In this document: positions 46,835-56,595 of the stretch, piece after piece
How positions within the stretch are numbered: the first letter of the stretch is position 1
How the letters are laid out: each line of letters opens with the position of its first letter
From: Glebionis coronaria
Lineage: Eukaryota; Streptophyta; Magnoliopsida; Asterales; Asteraceae
Assembly (NCBI GenBank): GCA_025667525.1
Contig: CM046882.1
Location: forward strand, 219,588,592 to 219,652,591
Length of the DNA: 64,000 bases
Reading direction: 5' to 3'
Position numbers and translations under genes: made by a program
Notes under the pieces: generated by a model
The model's database searches: none
What the model saw: only the letters and a program-made list of their open reading frames with translations
Told to the model about the DNA's origin: nothing

Positions 46835-47176
46835 ACGATCTTAGGAGGATTTTACTTGTTACGATCACTTGGATATGATCGCATTGATTGCGATCATACT
46901 TCTTTCTTTGGCTACGATCCACACCACGATCATTAGTTGCGATCTGTGGGTGCGATCGTGTCACGATCCTTGAGTACGGTGGCATTGATTGCGATCCTTG
47001 TTGTTACGATCAAGACCACTATCAAACTACGATCCACTTGTTGCGATCGTGAGTACGATCGGTGGTTGTGATGGGGTGTTGCGATCAAGTTTTAGTACGA
47101 TCAGTCTTTCCCATTGCATTGAGTGCGATCCCTCACTTCTTGAGTGCGATCCACCATTGCGATCTGAGTACGATCG
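46835..47176. repeat. RCGATC motif cluster in LTR of A
   Basis: About 20 GATC sites in roughly 340 bp, nearly all in the form ACGATC or GCGATC, at irregular spacing. Linkers such as GCATTGATTGCGATC and TGAGTGCGATCC recur. It lies downstream of the TATA box, so probably in R/U5. Function unknown. Confidence 0.75.
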
Positions 47177-47596
47177 CATTGCGAACTACTTTGGCTTTTG
47201 TTTTATTTTTTTTTCTTATTTTTCAAATTATGTTTTTCCCGCATTTTAACGTAGAATTATTTTAAACAAGTTTTGTCTTAGTTTATTTTTACCAAGTTTT
47301 CAAGTTTTTAATCATTTACGTTTTAATTTCTAAAAATTGCACGCTTCCCGAAATCTCCATTTTTACCAAGTATTTTTCTAGTAATTTTTAGGTTAATTTT
47401 CAAAGCTTTAATTTAGTTTTTCTAGATTTGCTTTTAGCTTATTTTAATTACGTTTTGCACTTACCTTTTCTATTAGAATAGAAAATCAACTCCCTGTTTA
47501 GTGACCATTACCGACTATTCCACCATTAACCGTGATCAATTCGATTAGATACCGAGAACGATATCGAGTACACACATGCTAAGCAAAAATCATTTA

Positions 47597-49068
47597 TTAG
47601 AGCTCATCTCTATAGCTTTCAGTCATCTCAGTAGATTTGATAAGAGCAGCTTTGCATTCTTCAAAATTTTGAGTGAGCGTAGCGTTTGCCTTCTTTAATT
47701 GCTTTTGACTCTTTTTATTTTCAGTGACATCTTTTTGTAAAGTGGCAATTAAATTAGCTAGCGCAATACGTTCCTCTTCATCATATTCATTTCCATGTTG
47801 ATCATCCTCAGACTCATTATTGCACATGTCTGATGAATCTGGGGTGGTATTTCTATCAACCGTTTCCATCATACACGTGTCATTAATGGCATTGGGTAGA
47901 TCACTATGCCATGAATATCACCAAACACATTATATTCATCAGTATTGTGTACCTTATCGATTGGCTCAGTGTCAAAGATTGGACCGTTGTCATCTTCAGT
48001 GACTTTGAGAACTTCTTCAACCTTTGCCATGTACGAGTAATGTGCATCAAGTTCTTGATCAAAATCTTCATCATCAGTGTCATCAAGCATTGCTCCTTCC
48101 TCAGCTGACAATTTAACCCCTGCTTCCATCTTCTTGCATAGCAGCATCTTTTCCTTGTGATAGCTGGAGTCTCTAACCCTTTTCGGCTTCCTGAATTCCT
48201 TTGCCATATGCCCATAACCTTGGCAATTAAAACATTGAATCCCAATCTGCTGAACCACTTGACTTCCAACAGTTTCCCTATTCCCAGTAGCGGCAGCAAT
48301 CCTCTGAGTATCATACTTGGCAGTTTGTCGATCATACCTTGCAGAACCCTCAACATGTGTTGGATTATGTCGATCATACCTAGAAGGACTTGCACCACGT
48401 CGACGTGTGTCATACCTTGGAGGACTCTCAACATATTGATTCTTTGTGTTAGATGATGTTCGGAGATTGTTGTTGGTGGGTTTATAGATTTTCTTGTAAG
48501 TCTTCATTATGAAAGCAATTTGTTGTTTCATCTCACGATTCTTTTGAGCTTGGTCTTCATCACTATCTTCTTCAGATGATGACTCAGATGGTGGTGATGG
48601 TGCTCTTGGCACTTTGCCTCGTGATCTTATGGATGATGAAGACGTAGATGATGTGGAATATCGTGGTGAGGATGATGTAGTGGAGTATGGCTTAGGAGCA
48701 CGAGAGCTATGATCTTGAACATGTTGAGTGGTAGTCACTAAAGCAAGTGGATTAGCCGTCTTTGCAACACGTTCAGCTCGAATCTCATTTGCTTCATTAT
48801 GAAATTGCTTCAAGATATCAAAGAGTCGATGATATGAGACCTCGTCTAAGTTTTCTTGTTGTTTCACTAAAGTGACGAACCGTGTCCACTCGGGTTGAAG
48901 TTGTTGAAGAAATTGAACATTGACTTGCATGGTGGAGACTTGCAGGTTATTTCTTGTCATGTCATTCATCATTTTATAAAACTTGGAGTAGTATGAATCA
49001 ATTGATTCTCCATCCCTTGAAGTAAACTTGCCAAAATTCCAAAACAAGTTTTTTTTGACATCTTGTTT
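47597..49068 (-). pseudogene. Element E gag, C-terminal part
   Basis: In minus sense this continues the gag after the LINE insertion (ESLNKQDVKKNLF at the junction). It includes the UBN2-like helical region with SIDSYYSKFYKMMNDM and QLQPEWTRFVTLVK, and then a Ser/Arg-rich stretch with repeats of YDRH/YDTR. The zinc knuckle CFNCQGYGHMAKEF has Phe where the last Cys should be. A frameshift near 47.9 kb leads to a coiled-coil-like end (LKKANATLTQNFEECKAAL) that stops at 47597, at the border with A. Family is Ty1/copia gag, which would bind RNA and form particles. The gene is interrupted and mutated. Confidence 0.85.
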
Positions 49069-49082
49069 ATTGAGTGATTCTC

Positions 49083-50331
49083 TTTTTTTTGGTAATGGGG
49101 TTCCCCGGTAAATAGATTAATCAAAAAAACAGTGAAGTACAAATGGAATGTGGCTAAAGTACCACATTAACCTTCAAGCTACAAACAGCTTGAATAAACA
49201 CCTAAATCTTGTGCTTATGACAAGACATAAACACTTACAAACACCTAGTACATAACGAAACAAACCAAACTAGCTAACAGCTGTCGTGAAGGAGTTTCCA
49301 CCTGCATTTGTTTTAGAGAATAAATTGGTTGTTTCATCATATACCACTTCAACCTCATCATCTTCATCATCATGATCCAAAACAGAGTAAGAATTTGATG
49401 TAGATAAACCAGCACCGGACGATGACGTAACAATAGACTTCAACTTGGGCAAAGAACCAGTCTTCGCACTAGTCACCCCCTTCTTCGGGGTACTAATTGT
49501 AGCTTTAGGCACAAATTTGACATTCGGTTGAACCGATGGACCAGTAAACTTACCACCCTTAATAGAATTCGGCATATTCGTCTTTTTCTTTCTTTTGGTC
49601 ACCGTTTGGAAACCATCATTATTCTCATCAACAGGAATAGCAACAGAAGTAGCTGGACCAGTACTAGCAGTAGGAACTATAGGAGAAACAAACACCTTAT
49701 TAGAGCATTTATCAAGAGAGTGACCAAAAGTCTGACACTCAGCACATCTAGGAGGTCTCCATTTATATTCAATACGGATAGTTTCCTTTGTAAAACCCTC
49801 CCCCGAAAGAGAAGGGACACCAATTGTTACAACATCCACAAACTCAGCCTCAGCATTGACCTCAATTAAGCATCTGGCAAAACTACTCCGACCCCATGAC
49901 TCCTTACACATAGAACTAGTATAGGAATCTAGCATTACAGGTTTACCAATGAAAGAAGCAATCAAACTAATTCCATCTTCTTCAAACACTTGAATAGGCA
50001 CATCATGTAATTTTACCCAAACAGGAATACGAGTCAATTCTTCTTTGATCAACCTAGTATCAATCGACCATTTTTTGAGAATGATCGGAGATTTACGAAT
50101 CAACCACGGTCCCTCTTCTAACACAGCTTCCAACCCAGCAAGTGACTTGAATTTGAAGAAGAAAAAACGCTTAGAATTCATCATGATCCGTGTCAACCCA
50201 TGTTTCACCCAGTTGTTTCTAACAAAATAATCCACCACGGGGAAAGCCATTCTCTTTCCAATAAAGTAACCATATAGAGTATGTTCAAGACGATTACTGA
50301 CCTTCTGAACCACTTTACAAGGAATAGAGAC
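49083..50331 (-). mobile_element. LINE-type insertion: 5'-truncated ORF1 (DUF4283, zinc knuckle) without ORF2
   Basis: The insert is flanked by a perfect 14-bp TSD ATTGAGTGATTCTC (49069-49082 and 50332-50345). In minus sense it ends in eight A residues (49083-49090), the mark of target-primed reverse transcription. Sense content is a DUF4283-type domain (GYFIGKRMAFPVVDYFV, WGRSSFARCLIEV), a CX2CX4HX4C knuckle (CAECQTFGHSLDKC) and a low-complexity tail, ending at TGA or TAA near 49270. About 180 bp of 3' UTR follow. ORF2 (endonuclease and RT) is absent. The 5' end lies inside ORF1. It is a retrocopy of an ORF1-only LINE or of an mRNA of a DUF4283 gene. Confidence 0.85.
49270..50331 (-). pseudogene. 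LINE ORF1-like protein with DUF4283 and zinc knuckle, N-terminally truncated
   Basis: About 350 codons are open within the insert. Residues before the insert border belong to E's gag, so the single long reading frame 49270-50604 is an accidental fusion. The domain order DUF4283, then zinc knuckle, then basic/Ser/Thr-rich tail (TKRKKKTNM) is typical of ORF1 proteins of plant L1 elements, which bind RNA. The first part of ORF1 is missing. From memory, similar proteins are plentiful in Asteraceae. No start codon of its own is identified. Confidence 0.8.
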
Positions 50332-50345
50332 ATTGAGTGATTCTC

Positions 50346-50762
50346 CTTGTTGCAAGCGTTCAATAGCAGTCCATATTTCATGTGCTTTCGGGCATGTATC
50401 AACCGTGGAGTAAATATCATCTCCAATCTCACTTAAAACCATATAGATGGCTTCCTTCTCCGCATCATGCCAAGCACAATTTTCAGGTGTAAGATCAGCT
50501 CTTGTTTCATCACGTTCACTTGCGGGTATTGGATTGTAGTATCTGTGGCTGGTCTTGGAGGAATTGAGATCTTTTTGAATATATATGGTCCATGAGTAAT
50601 ACATTTCCTCAAGGCATCACAATTAGGTCTTGTATCAAGGTATCGTATGAAACGTGATTGCCATTGAGCATACCGACCAGACACAAGCATTGGTGGTCTC
50701 TCTTTGTTAACCGCCACCATTATGTTGTTGTTCGTCACACGATATTCGGCAGTAGAATCCAT
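50346..50762 (-). pseudogene. Element E gag, N-terminal part
   Basis: ATG at 50762 opens MDSTAEYRVTNNN, followed by copia gag features: PPMLVSGRYAQWQSRFIRYLD (in part), then a frameshift near 50.5-50.6 kb. The second frame has AWHDAEKEAIYMVLSEIGDD and AHEIWTAIERLQQGESLN. The next residues are cut by the LINE insertion, and the frame is recovered at 49068. This is the standard start of a Ty1/copia gag (UBN2 family). Confidence 0.85.
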
Positions 50763-51639
50763 CTTAATATTCTCTGAAATGATGAAGTGAATATGGATCT
50801 TAAGTAGATTTGTTGTGATTGTTGTTGTGGTTTAAATTCCGAAAATTGCAATTTTTCTTCAGTCCGACAATAAATTCCCCGGTCCGACAAAACGGTAGAC
50901 AAAAAAAAATTGTAATCGCCAAAATTTTGAAATCGAGCTAGAAATGTCCTAAAACTAGTATGGAAAAAATTTGAATTTACGATATTTCGTGTAAACGATA
51001 TTTCGAAACTAGTCTAGATGGTGGCTAAGTCTAAAAAATACTCGAACAAAATTTAGCAAAAGATAGCATCGGAATGTCCATCGAAATGTGCCCTAATCTG
51101 AATAACCTTGTCGGAATGTCCTAATCGGAAGACCCAAATTGGAATGTCCCCTAATCGGAATACCCTTCTCGGAATGTCCTAATCGGAATACCCAAATCGG
51201 AATGTTCCCTTATCGGAATACAATCGGAATCCCTTCGTCGGAATGATGTCAGAATGTCCTAATCGGAATGCAATCGAAATCCCTTTGTCGGAGTGATGTC
51301 GGAAAGAACCTTGTCGGAATACCAAATCGGAATACCAAATCGGAATAAAATCGGGATATGTTAAGTCCAGTCGGAATGTGATCGGAAAAGCTTGTCAGAA
51401 TATGATCGGAAAACTGGTCGGAATGTTTAAACCCTTTTCCAATGCAACTGATCGGAATCACTAAACCCTTTTCCGATGACACTGATCGGAATAATAGTAC
51501 TGTTTCGAGATTTTTAGGTAAAAAGATGAGATTTTCGACAAGAAATCCGTGATTTGAACCAACCAAATGCGACCAAATCCCTACCACAACTATGCAGAAG
51601 ATTTATATCAAGATTTAGAGCAAGGAAAACACAAAAAAA
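50763..51639 (-). other. 5' leader of element E (first part)
   Basis: Between gag ATG and the F insertion. No gene is supported. It contains the TCGGAAT cluster and, near 50.87 kb, two copies of GTCCGACAA. It continues at 62529 on the far side of F. Confidence 0.65.
51066..51495. repeat. TCGGAAT motif cluster in leader of E
   Basis: About 17 exact copies of TCGGAAT plus about a dozen one-mismatch variants in 430 bp, at irregular spacing. Larger units such as GTCCTAATCGGAATACCC recur, and AAACCCTTTTCC occurs twice near 51.44-51.47 kb. It does not code for a plausible repeat protein. Confidence 0.8.
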
Positions 51640-54539
51640 TGTGACAACCCGTCAATTTCAGGTCGTTATTTTAATCTCGACTATTACGTATTACGTGTTT
51701 ACTTTAATGAGAATTTAAAATTTATCGACTAACCGAGAAGGTTATGACTTGAAACTAGCGTAAGAATGTCGATTAGATGAAAACCGACAAGGAATATGTT
51801 AGGTATCGATATTATATTCTCAAATAATCATAAAAATGATTTTTATTATATTTAATCTTTATTTCTCGTGTTTTACGTTTTAACGAATGACGAGAACTAT
51901 TAGTGATCGCGATACCGACGGATTCCCAAAAATTTACGTTTTATTATCGATTGTCTCGATATTGTATATTTTCGACGTTTTCGATTTAATTGCGTTTTAA
52001 GTCGTGTCGAAGCTTTGTTATTGTATTTTCAAGCGTTTTAACTTTCGAAAGGTATTTATACGAAACCCGAGCCCCGTAAATATTTTTAAAATTTACAATT
52101 TACATTTTCTACCTTGTAAACTATTTACTTGCATTTTTGTACAAAAACTATGCCTAAATGACAAAATCTACCCTACCCTTGGACTATAAAAACATTTTCT
52201 ACTAACTAATTTCATTTAAAAACTCATTTAAATAACAAAATCACTCATCTCTCTCTCTTGTTCTTCTTGGCCGTCGACCCCCATCACCAAATCCATCCAA
52301 TTTTTTGGATTTCTACTTTGAATCAAGCAAATCTAAAAGAAGATCCATCTTGGAAATTCAAAGAGCTTCAAATTGGTATAAAATTTTCCCACATGCATCC
52401 ACTAAATTTTTATTTTCAAATTTTGATGAAGAACATCATGTTTGATCCATTTCTATGGCTATGTATGTTGTTAATATTATTATATTCTTAGTGGGATGAT
52501 GTTGCATGTATGGTTTCTTTATATTTTATTTTTATTTTATTAAATTTGAGGATGTTAGGAGTTAGTTAGATGTGTTAGTATGATATTAGGATGATATTAG
52601 GACCATAGGAATTGTTAGAATGAGTTGAAAACTTGATTTTGTATGATTTATAGATGGTCAATTTTAGGCAGTAACTTTAAGGATATTTTTGAAATACTTA
52701 CATTAATAAACTTGGTAAACTAATAAGATAGGATCGTATAGAATTTCGTTAGCTTCGATTTGAGCTAAAGTAGAGCTTCTAACTCATTACGAGCGAAAAG
52801 TTATGCTACTTTTAGTATTTGTGTACCGGGAGACGGGTATCGGCACGATCCGAAAATTGTTGTCGATATTTGGATCGAATCTCGGGGACTATAAAATGAG
52901 TTTTAAAAATGTTCATGGACTGTTGTAAGTTGATAAATCTCAGGTCATGAGTCTATTTTCAAACCGGAGTGTCGGTTTTTGAAACGGAATTGTTTAGATA
53001 AGTCAAAATGGTTTTACAAGTCAATGGCGTAAAACTGTCCGGTTTTTATAACACGAAGGTGTGTCGGGAAGAAGGTCTTAGAAGTAATATTTTTGAATGA
53101 AACTTAAACTGAGTCTTATTCATATTATGTGTGAGTTTTTCACCAAGTTTCGTCGAAATCGGACAAGTCTAGATAGGTTAGATTGGTGTGTACATTTGGA
53201 GTGTACATACTGATTGGTATTTTGGACACGTAGTTCAATACTTGTATGGCGTGAGTTGAGTATTCACTATTGGAATTGGTGACTTACTCAAGTGTTAAGT
53301 CATTATATAAATGACTTAGTTACTGGTCCGAACGAAGTAAAATGATGGTTTGACTTGAGTTGACTTGGCGTCTTATGACGGGTCAATGTCGAGAGTGCAA
53401 GTTTTTTTAAATGAATAAGTGTTGAATAAAAGGGTATAGAAGTACACTTATATTTTAAATTTTCTTGGGATTTTCATGGTTATATGAAATTGATTTTCGT
53501 ATTATTTAAGTATTATTTATACTTGAGTCGTTTATTAACGAACGCGCCTTATTTGGTAGGTTGCGGTCTTCGTGTTTAACGGGCATCACAAATCGTCGGC
53601 GATCGTCACATTACTCCTATCGTACCAAGGTGAGTCTATTGCCTCGCTTTAACATGTTTACTTGTTTTATAAAACCCGCGAGGGGGATAACATGCTTGTT
53701 TTATTAAAATAAAAGGGGTATGACGAGAAGTTGTGAAAACCCTTATTATTGGAAAAGCATTTATTATAAATGAAGGGTACAACAAGAAGTTGTGGTAAAC
53801 CCTCTTTCTTTTAAAATTGAACACAAAGGACCCGTTTATATGCTTAGATGAAAGTTGTTATACAAGTTTGTTTAGCCTGAAAAGACCCATGAATCATGAA
53901 TTGTTAATCGAAAGGAACGCTAATACTATGGATAGATCTATCGGGGTGACACCCAGTCCGGTCGTGACTAGCTATCGCGTGGTGTTGTGATGCACCAGTA
54001 ATGAAACATCGGATGCAATTGTATAAGAGAAATATACGCACTTGTCTAGGTGTGTTGGGCTGAAATAATATATGTTAACGTTCAATTTCACGAGACTTAT
54101 GAAATAACAACGATAATTATGTCTGATCCACATGATTGTCAACCACGGAAGGTTTATTCAGAATACTTGTGTTCGTTTATTTAAATTTAAACTCTATAGA
54201 TTCACTCAACATTTTTGTTGACTTTATAGCATGTTTTATCTCAGGTCCATGAAGAAGGCACTCAAGGAAGGTGGTTTCGTGCAGCTTGCATAATTAAAAT
54301 GTTTTGGCCCACTTTACTAAACTATGTCCATTCTACGAAACTTTTATTATTTGGTTGGTTGTGTTAACCTTAAACTATTTGGGACCGTGTGTGAACTGTT
54401 TTATCTTTAAACAAATGAATGGATGTATGTTTTGTTAAAACGACTCATTTGAGGCGTTTTCTATGATATTGAGGTTGAACCATGTCAGTAACACCCAATG
54501 ACCCTTCCGCTGCTATGACCCGAAATTGGGGGTGTTACA
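51640..54539 (+). repeat. 5' LTR of element F
   Basis: 2900 bp. TATAAAAA at 52185-52192, preceded by a region rich in CTACC, is a likely TATA box. Short ORFs inside are present in both LTRs and are not called. Confidence 0.95.
52185..52192 (+). promoter_or_regulatory. TATA box of element F 5' LTR
   Basis: GGACTATAAAAACATT. Also present in the 3' LTR near 60169-60176. Confidence 0.55.
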
Positions 54540-54542
54540 GAT

Positions 54543-54554
54543 TGGCATCAGAGC
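54543..54554 (+). other. Primer binding site of element F
   Basis: TGGCATCAGAGC, one base away from TGGTATCAGAGC, complementary to initiator Met tRNA. Three bases after the LTR. Confidence 0.88.
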
Positions 54555-54983
54555 TCAAGTTATAGAGAACGAAAAGATTTTCCAAAAATAAAATTTTGAA
54601 ACCTTTTGACTATAACATCTACAAGCGAAACCTCCGAGTTGCCAATGGACAAGAATAAGAAAAGTATATACATGTTCTAAATATTTACATATTAATTTAT
54701 GCTTAAAGCATAATGGATTACATTTAATTATTTATAAATGTTTATTATTTGATTATTATAATACTAATACGTGATTTACAAACGACGCTGATTGTCACAA
54801 TAGAAATCCCTTTCTTTTGACTCATTCCTAGTGAATCTTCATTCCTTGTCTAAATTCTGTTCTTTATTCTATCATCCATTATTGTTTCTTTTCATCTATC
54901 TATTCTTATTCTATGTTATTCATGTTTTGTTATCACAAGCGTTGAATGAATACTCATTTTGATGTGAATTGTGTAACAGGATT
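54555..54983 (+). other. 5' leader of element F
   Basis: About 430 bp between primer site and gag ATG. No ORF is supported. Confidence 0.6.
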
Positions 54984-56592
54984 ATGCCCCCAAAACAGTT
55001 GACTGAGACTCAGTTACGTGCTATAGTAGCTGATCAATTTCAGATATCTATGAATGCGTTTATGGCAAATTTGAATAATGGAGCCGGTGGATCTGGTGGA
55101 GCTGGTGGATCTGGTGGGTCTGGTGGAGCTGGTGGATCCGGTGGAGCTGGTGGATCTGGTGGATCTGGTGGAGCTGGTGATACTGGAGCTGGCAACACTG
55201 GAACTGGCACTACTGGAGCTGGTAACACTGGAGCCGATAATATTGGAGCTGGTAATACGGGAGCTGGCAATGCTGGTGCTAGAACTGGTGATGCTGATAG
55301 ACCAGTGATTCCTGAAAACAAGAAGTGTAATTATACCTCGTTCATGAAATGCAAGCCTCCAACTTTTAAGGGTACTGAAGGTGCTGTTGGGTTAATGCAG
55401 TGGTTTGAAAAATTGGAATCTGTGTTTCGATTTAGTCGAAGTGAGGAAGGAGATAAGGTGATGTTTGCCTCTGCTACTCTTCAAGGGCGATCATTAACTT
55501 GGTGGAATGGAAGAATGGCATCAATGGGTATGGATGCTGCTTATGCTACACCTTGGGTTGAAGTAAGAAGGTGGATGACTGAGGAGTTCTGTCCAAGGAG
55601 TGTTATTCAGAGGTTAGAACATGAACTATATTAGTTGAGACTGAAGGGTACTGACATCGATGGATACACAAACAGATTCCATGAACTTGCTCTACTTTGT
55701 CCAAATAAAGTTAACCCATAATACTTAATGATAGAGCAGTATATTCGAGGCTTACCGACCAACATCCGTGGTGATGTGACCTCATCTAAACCTGCTAATA
55801 TTGACGAAGCTGTTCGTATGGCCTACCAACTAATGGGTCAAATCATCCAAGACAAGGCTGATGGTGTTTCTGAAGGTAACAAAAGAAGAGCTGAAAATGA
55901 TAGTGATGATCGTGGTGATAACCGTCAATCTCACAGCAGGAATCAAAACTGAAGGAGGGGTAATGCTAATGCGATGACTGAAATTACATCTGCTGATAAG
56001 GGAACCAGATGTCAACGCTGCAAGAAGTCTCATACGGGTGAGTGTGCTAAGTGTGGGAAGTGCAACAAGTTAGGTCACAAGACTGAAGACTGTTGGGGAC
56101 CAGGAAAGAAGGGAGTGGCGTGTTTTAACTGCCAAGGTAATGGTCACATGAGGAACCAATGCCCTCAACCTCCAAAGAATGCACGTGGTGGAGATAACCA
56201 GGGAAAAGCTTATCAGTTGGGTGAAGCCGAAGCGAAGCAAAACCCGAAAATTGTCACTGGTACGTTTTTACTGAACAACCGTTATGCTACAGCTTTATTT
56301 GATTCTGGTGCGGACAAAAGCTTTGTGTCTACAAGTTTTAGTACCTTAATTGATATCAAACCGGTCGAATTAGACGCGAGTTATAAGGTAGAACTAGCTG
56401 ATGGTAAATTAGTGAGTACCAATCATGCGCTCCTAGGATGTTCTCTAATCTTCTGAACCCTATTTTCAAAATAGACTTGATGATTGTCGAATTGGGAAGT
56501 TTTGATGTTATTATCGGAATGGATTGGCTATCCAAGTATAACGCGTCTATCTTGTGTGGAGAAAAGAAAGTTAGGATTCCTTAGATGACAAG
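54984..56592 (+). pseudogene. Element F gag and protease, broken
   Basis: ATG 54984 (MPPKQLTETQLR) is preferred to an upstream non-ATG start. A Gly/Ser/Ala-rich insertion (55080-55280) follows the first 30 residues. The retrotransposon gag domain has FKGTEGAVGLMQWFEKLE and ATLQGRSLTWWNG. Stops are TAG 55632-55634, TAA 55719-55721 and TGA 55950-55952, all in the same frame. Two or more zinc knuckles follow (CAKCGKCNKLGHKTEDC, CFNCQGNGHMRNQC). The aspartic protease motif is ALFDSGADKSFVS. Frameshifts near 56.44 and 56.58 kb separate the end of protease from RT. Gag packages RNA, and protease would process the polyprotein. Confidence 0.9.
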
Positions 56593-56595
56593 ACC

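Larger units (their letters stand above)
1..47590 (+). mobile_element. Athila-type Ty3/gypsy element A (host of B and C; 5' part outside window)
   Basis: Element A enters the window inside pol and ends with its 3' LTR. Its visible pieces are 1-438, 28470-29631 and 42450 to about 47590, separated by elements B and C. Removing B with one ATTCC copy (434-438 and 28465-28469), and C with one ATGAC copy (29627-29631 and 42445-42449), restores a continuous pol frame. The order RT, RNase H, integrase, a long non-coding 3' region, polypurine tract and LTR fits the Athila lineage. The right boundary is approximate because the 5' LTR and left TSD are outside the window. The gag of E stops abruptly here, so A probably inserted into E. 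Confidence 0.85.
45854..47590 (+). repeat. 3' LTR of element A (ends approximate)
   Basis: Starts just after the purine tract. It opens with an 8-bp inverted repeat ATAAGTGT/ACACTTAT (45856-45875), as in C but with a different sequence. A TATAAATA box at 46283-46290 is followed by TC-rich leader. A dense RCGATC cluster fills 46835-47176. The right end is set where the gag of E begins. The paired LTR is outside the window, so both ends carry an error of tens of bases. Confidence 0.65.

Noticed and set aside
49270..50604. A single 444-codon gene on the minus strand
   Set aside because: It is a chance fusion of E's gag (above 50346) with the LINE ORF1. The 14-bp TSD marks the junction.
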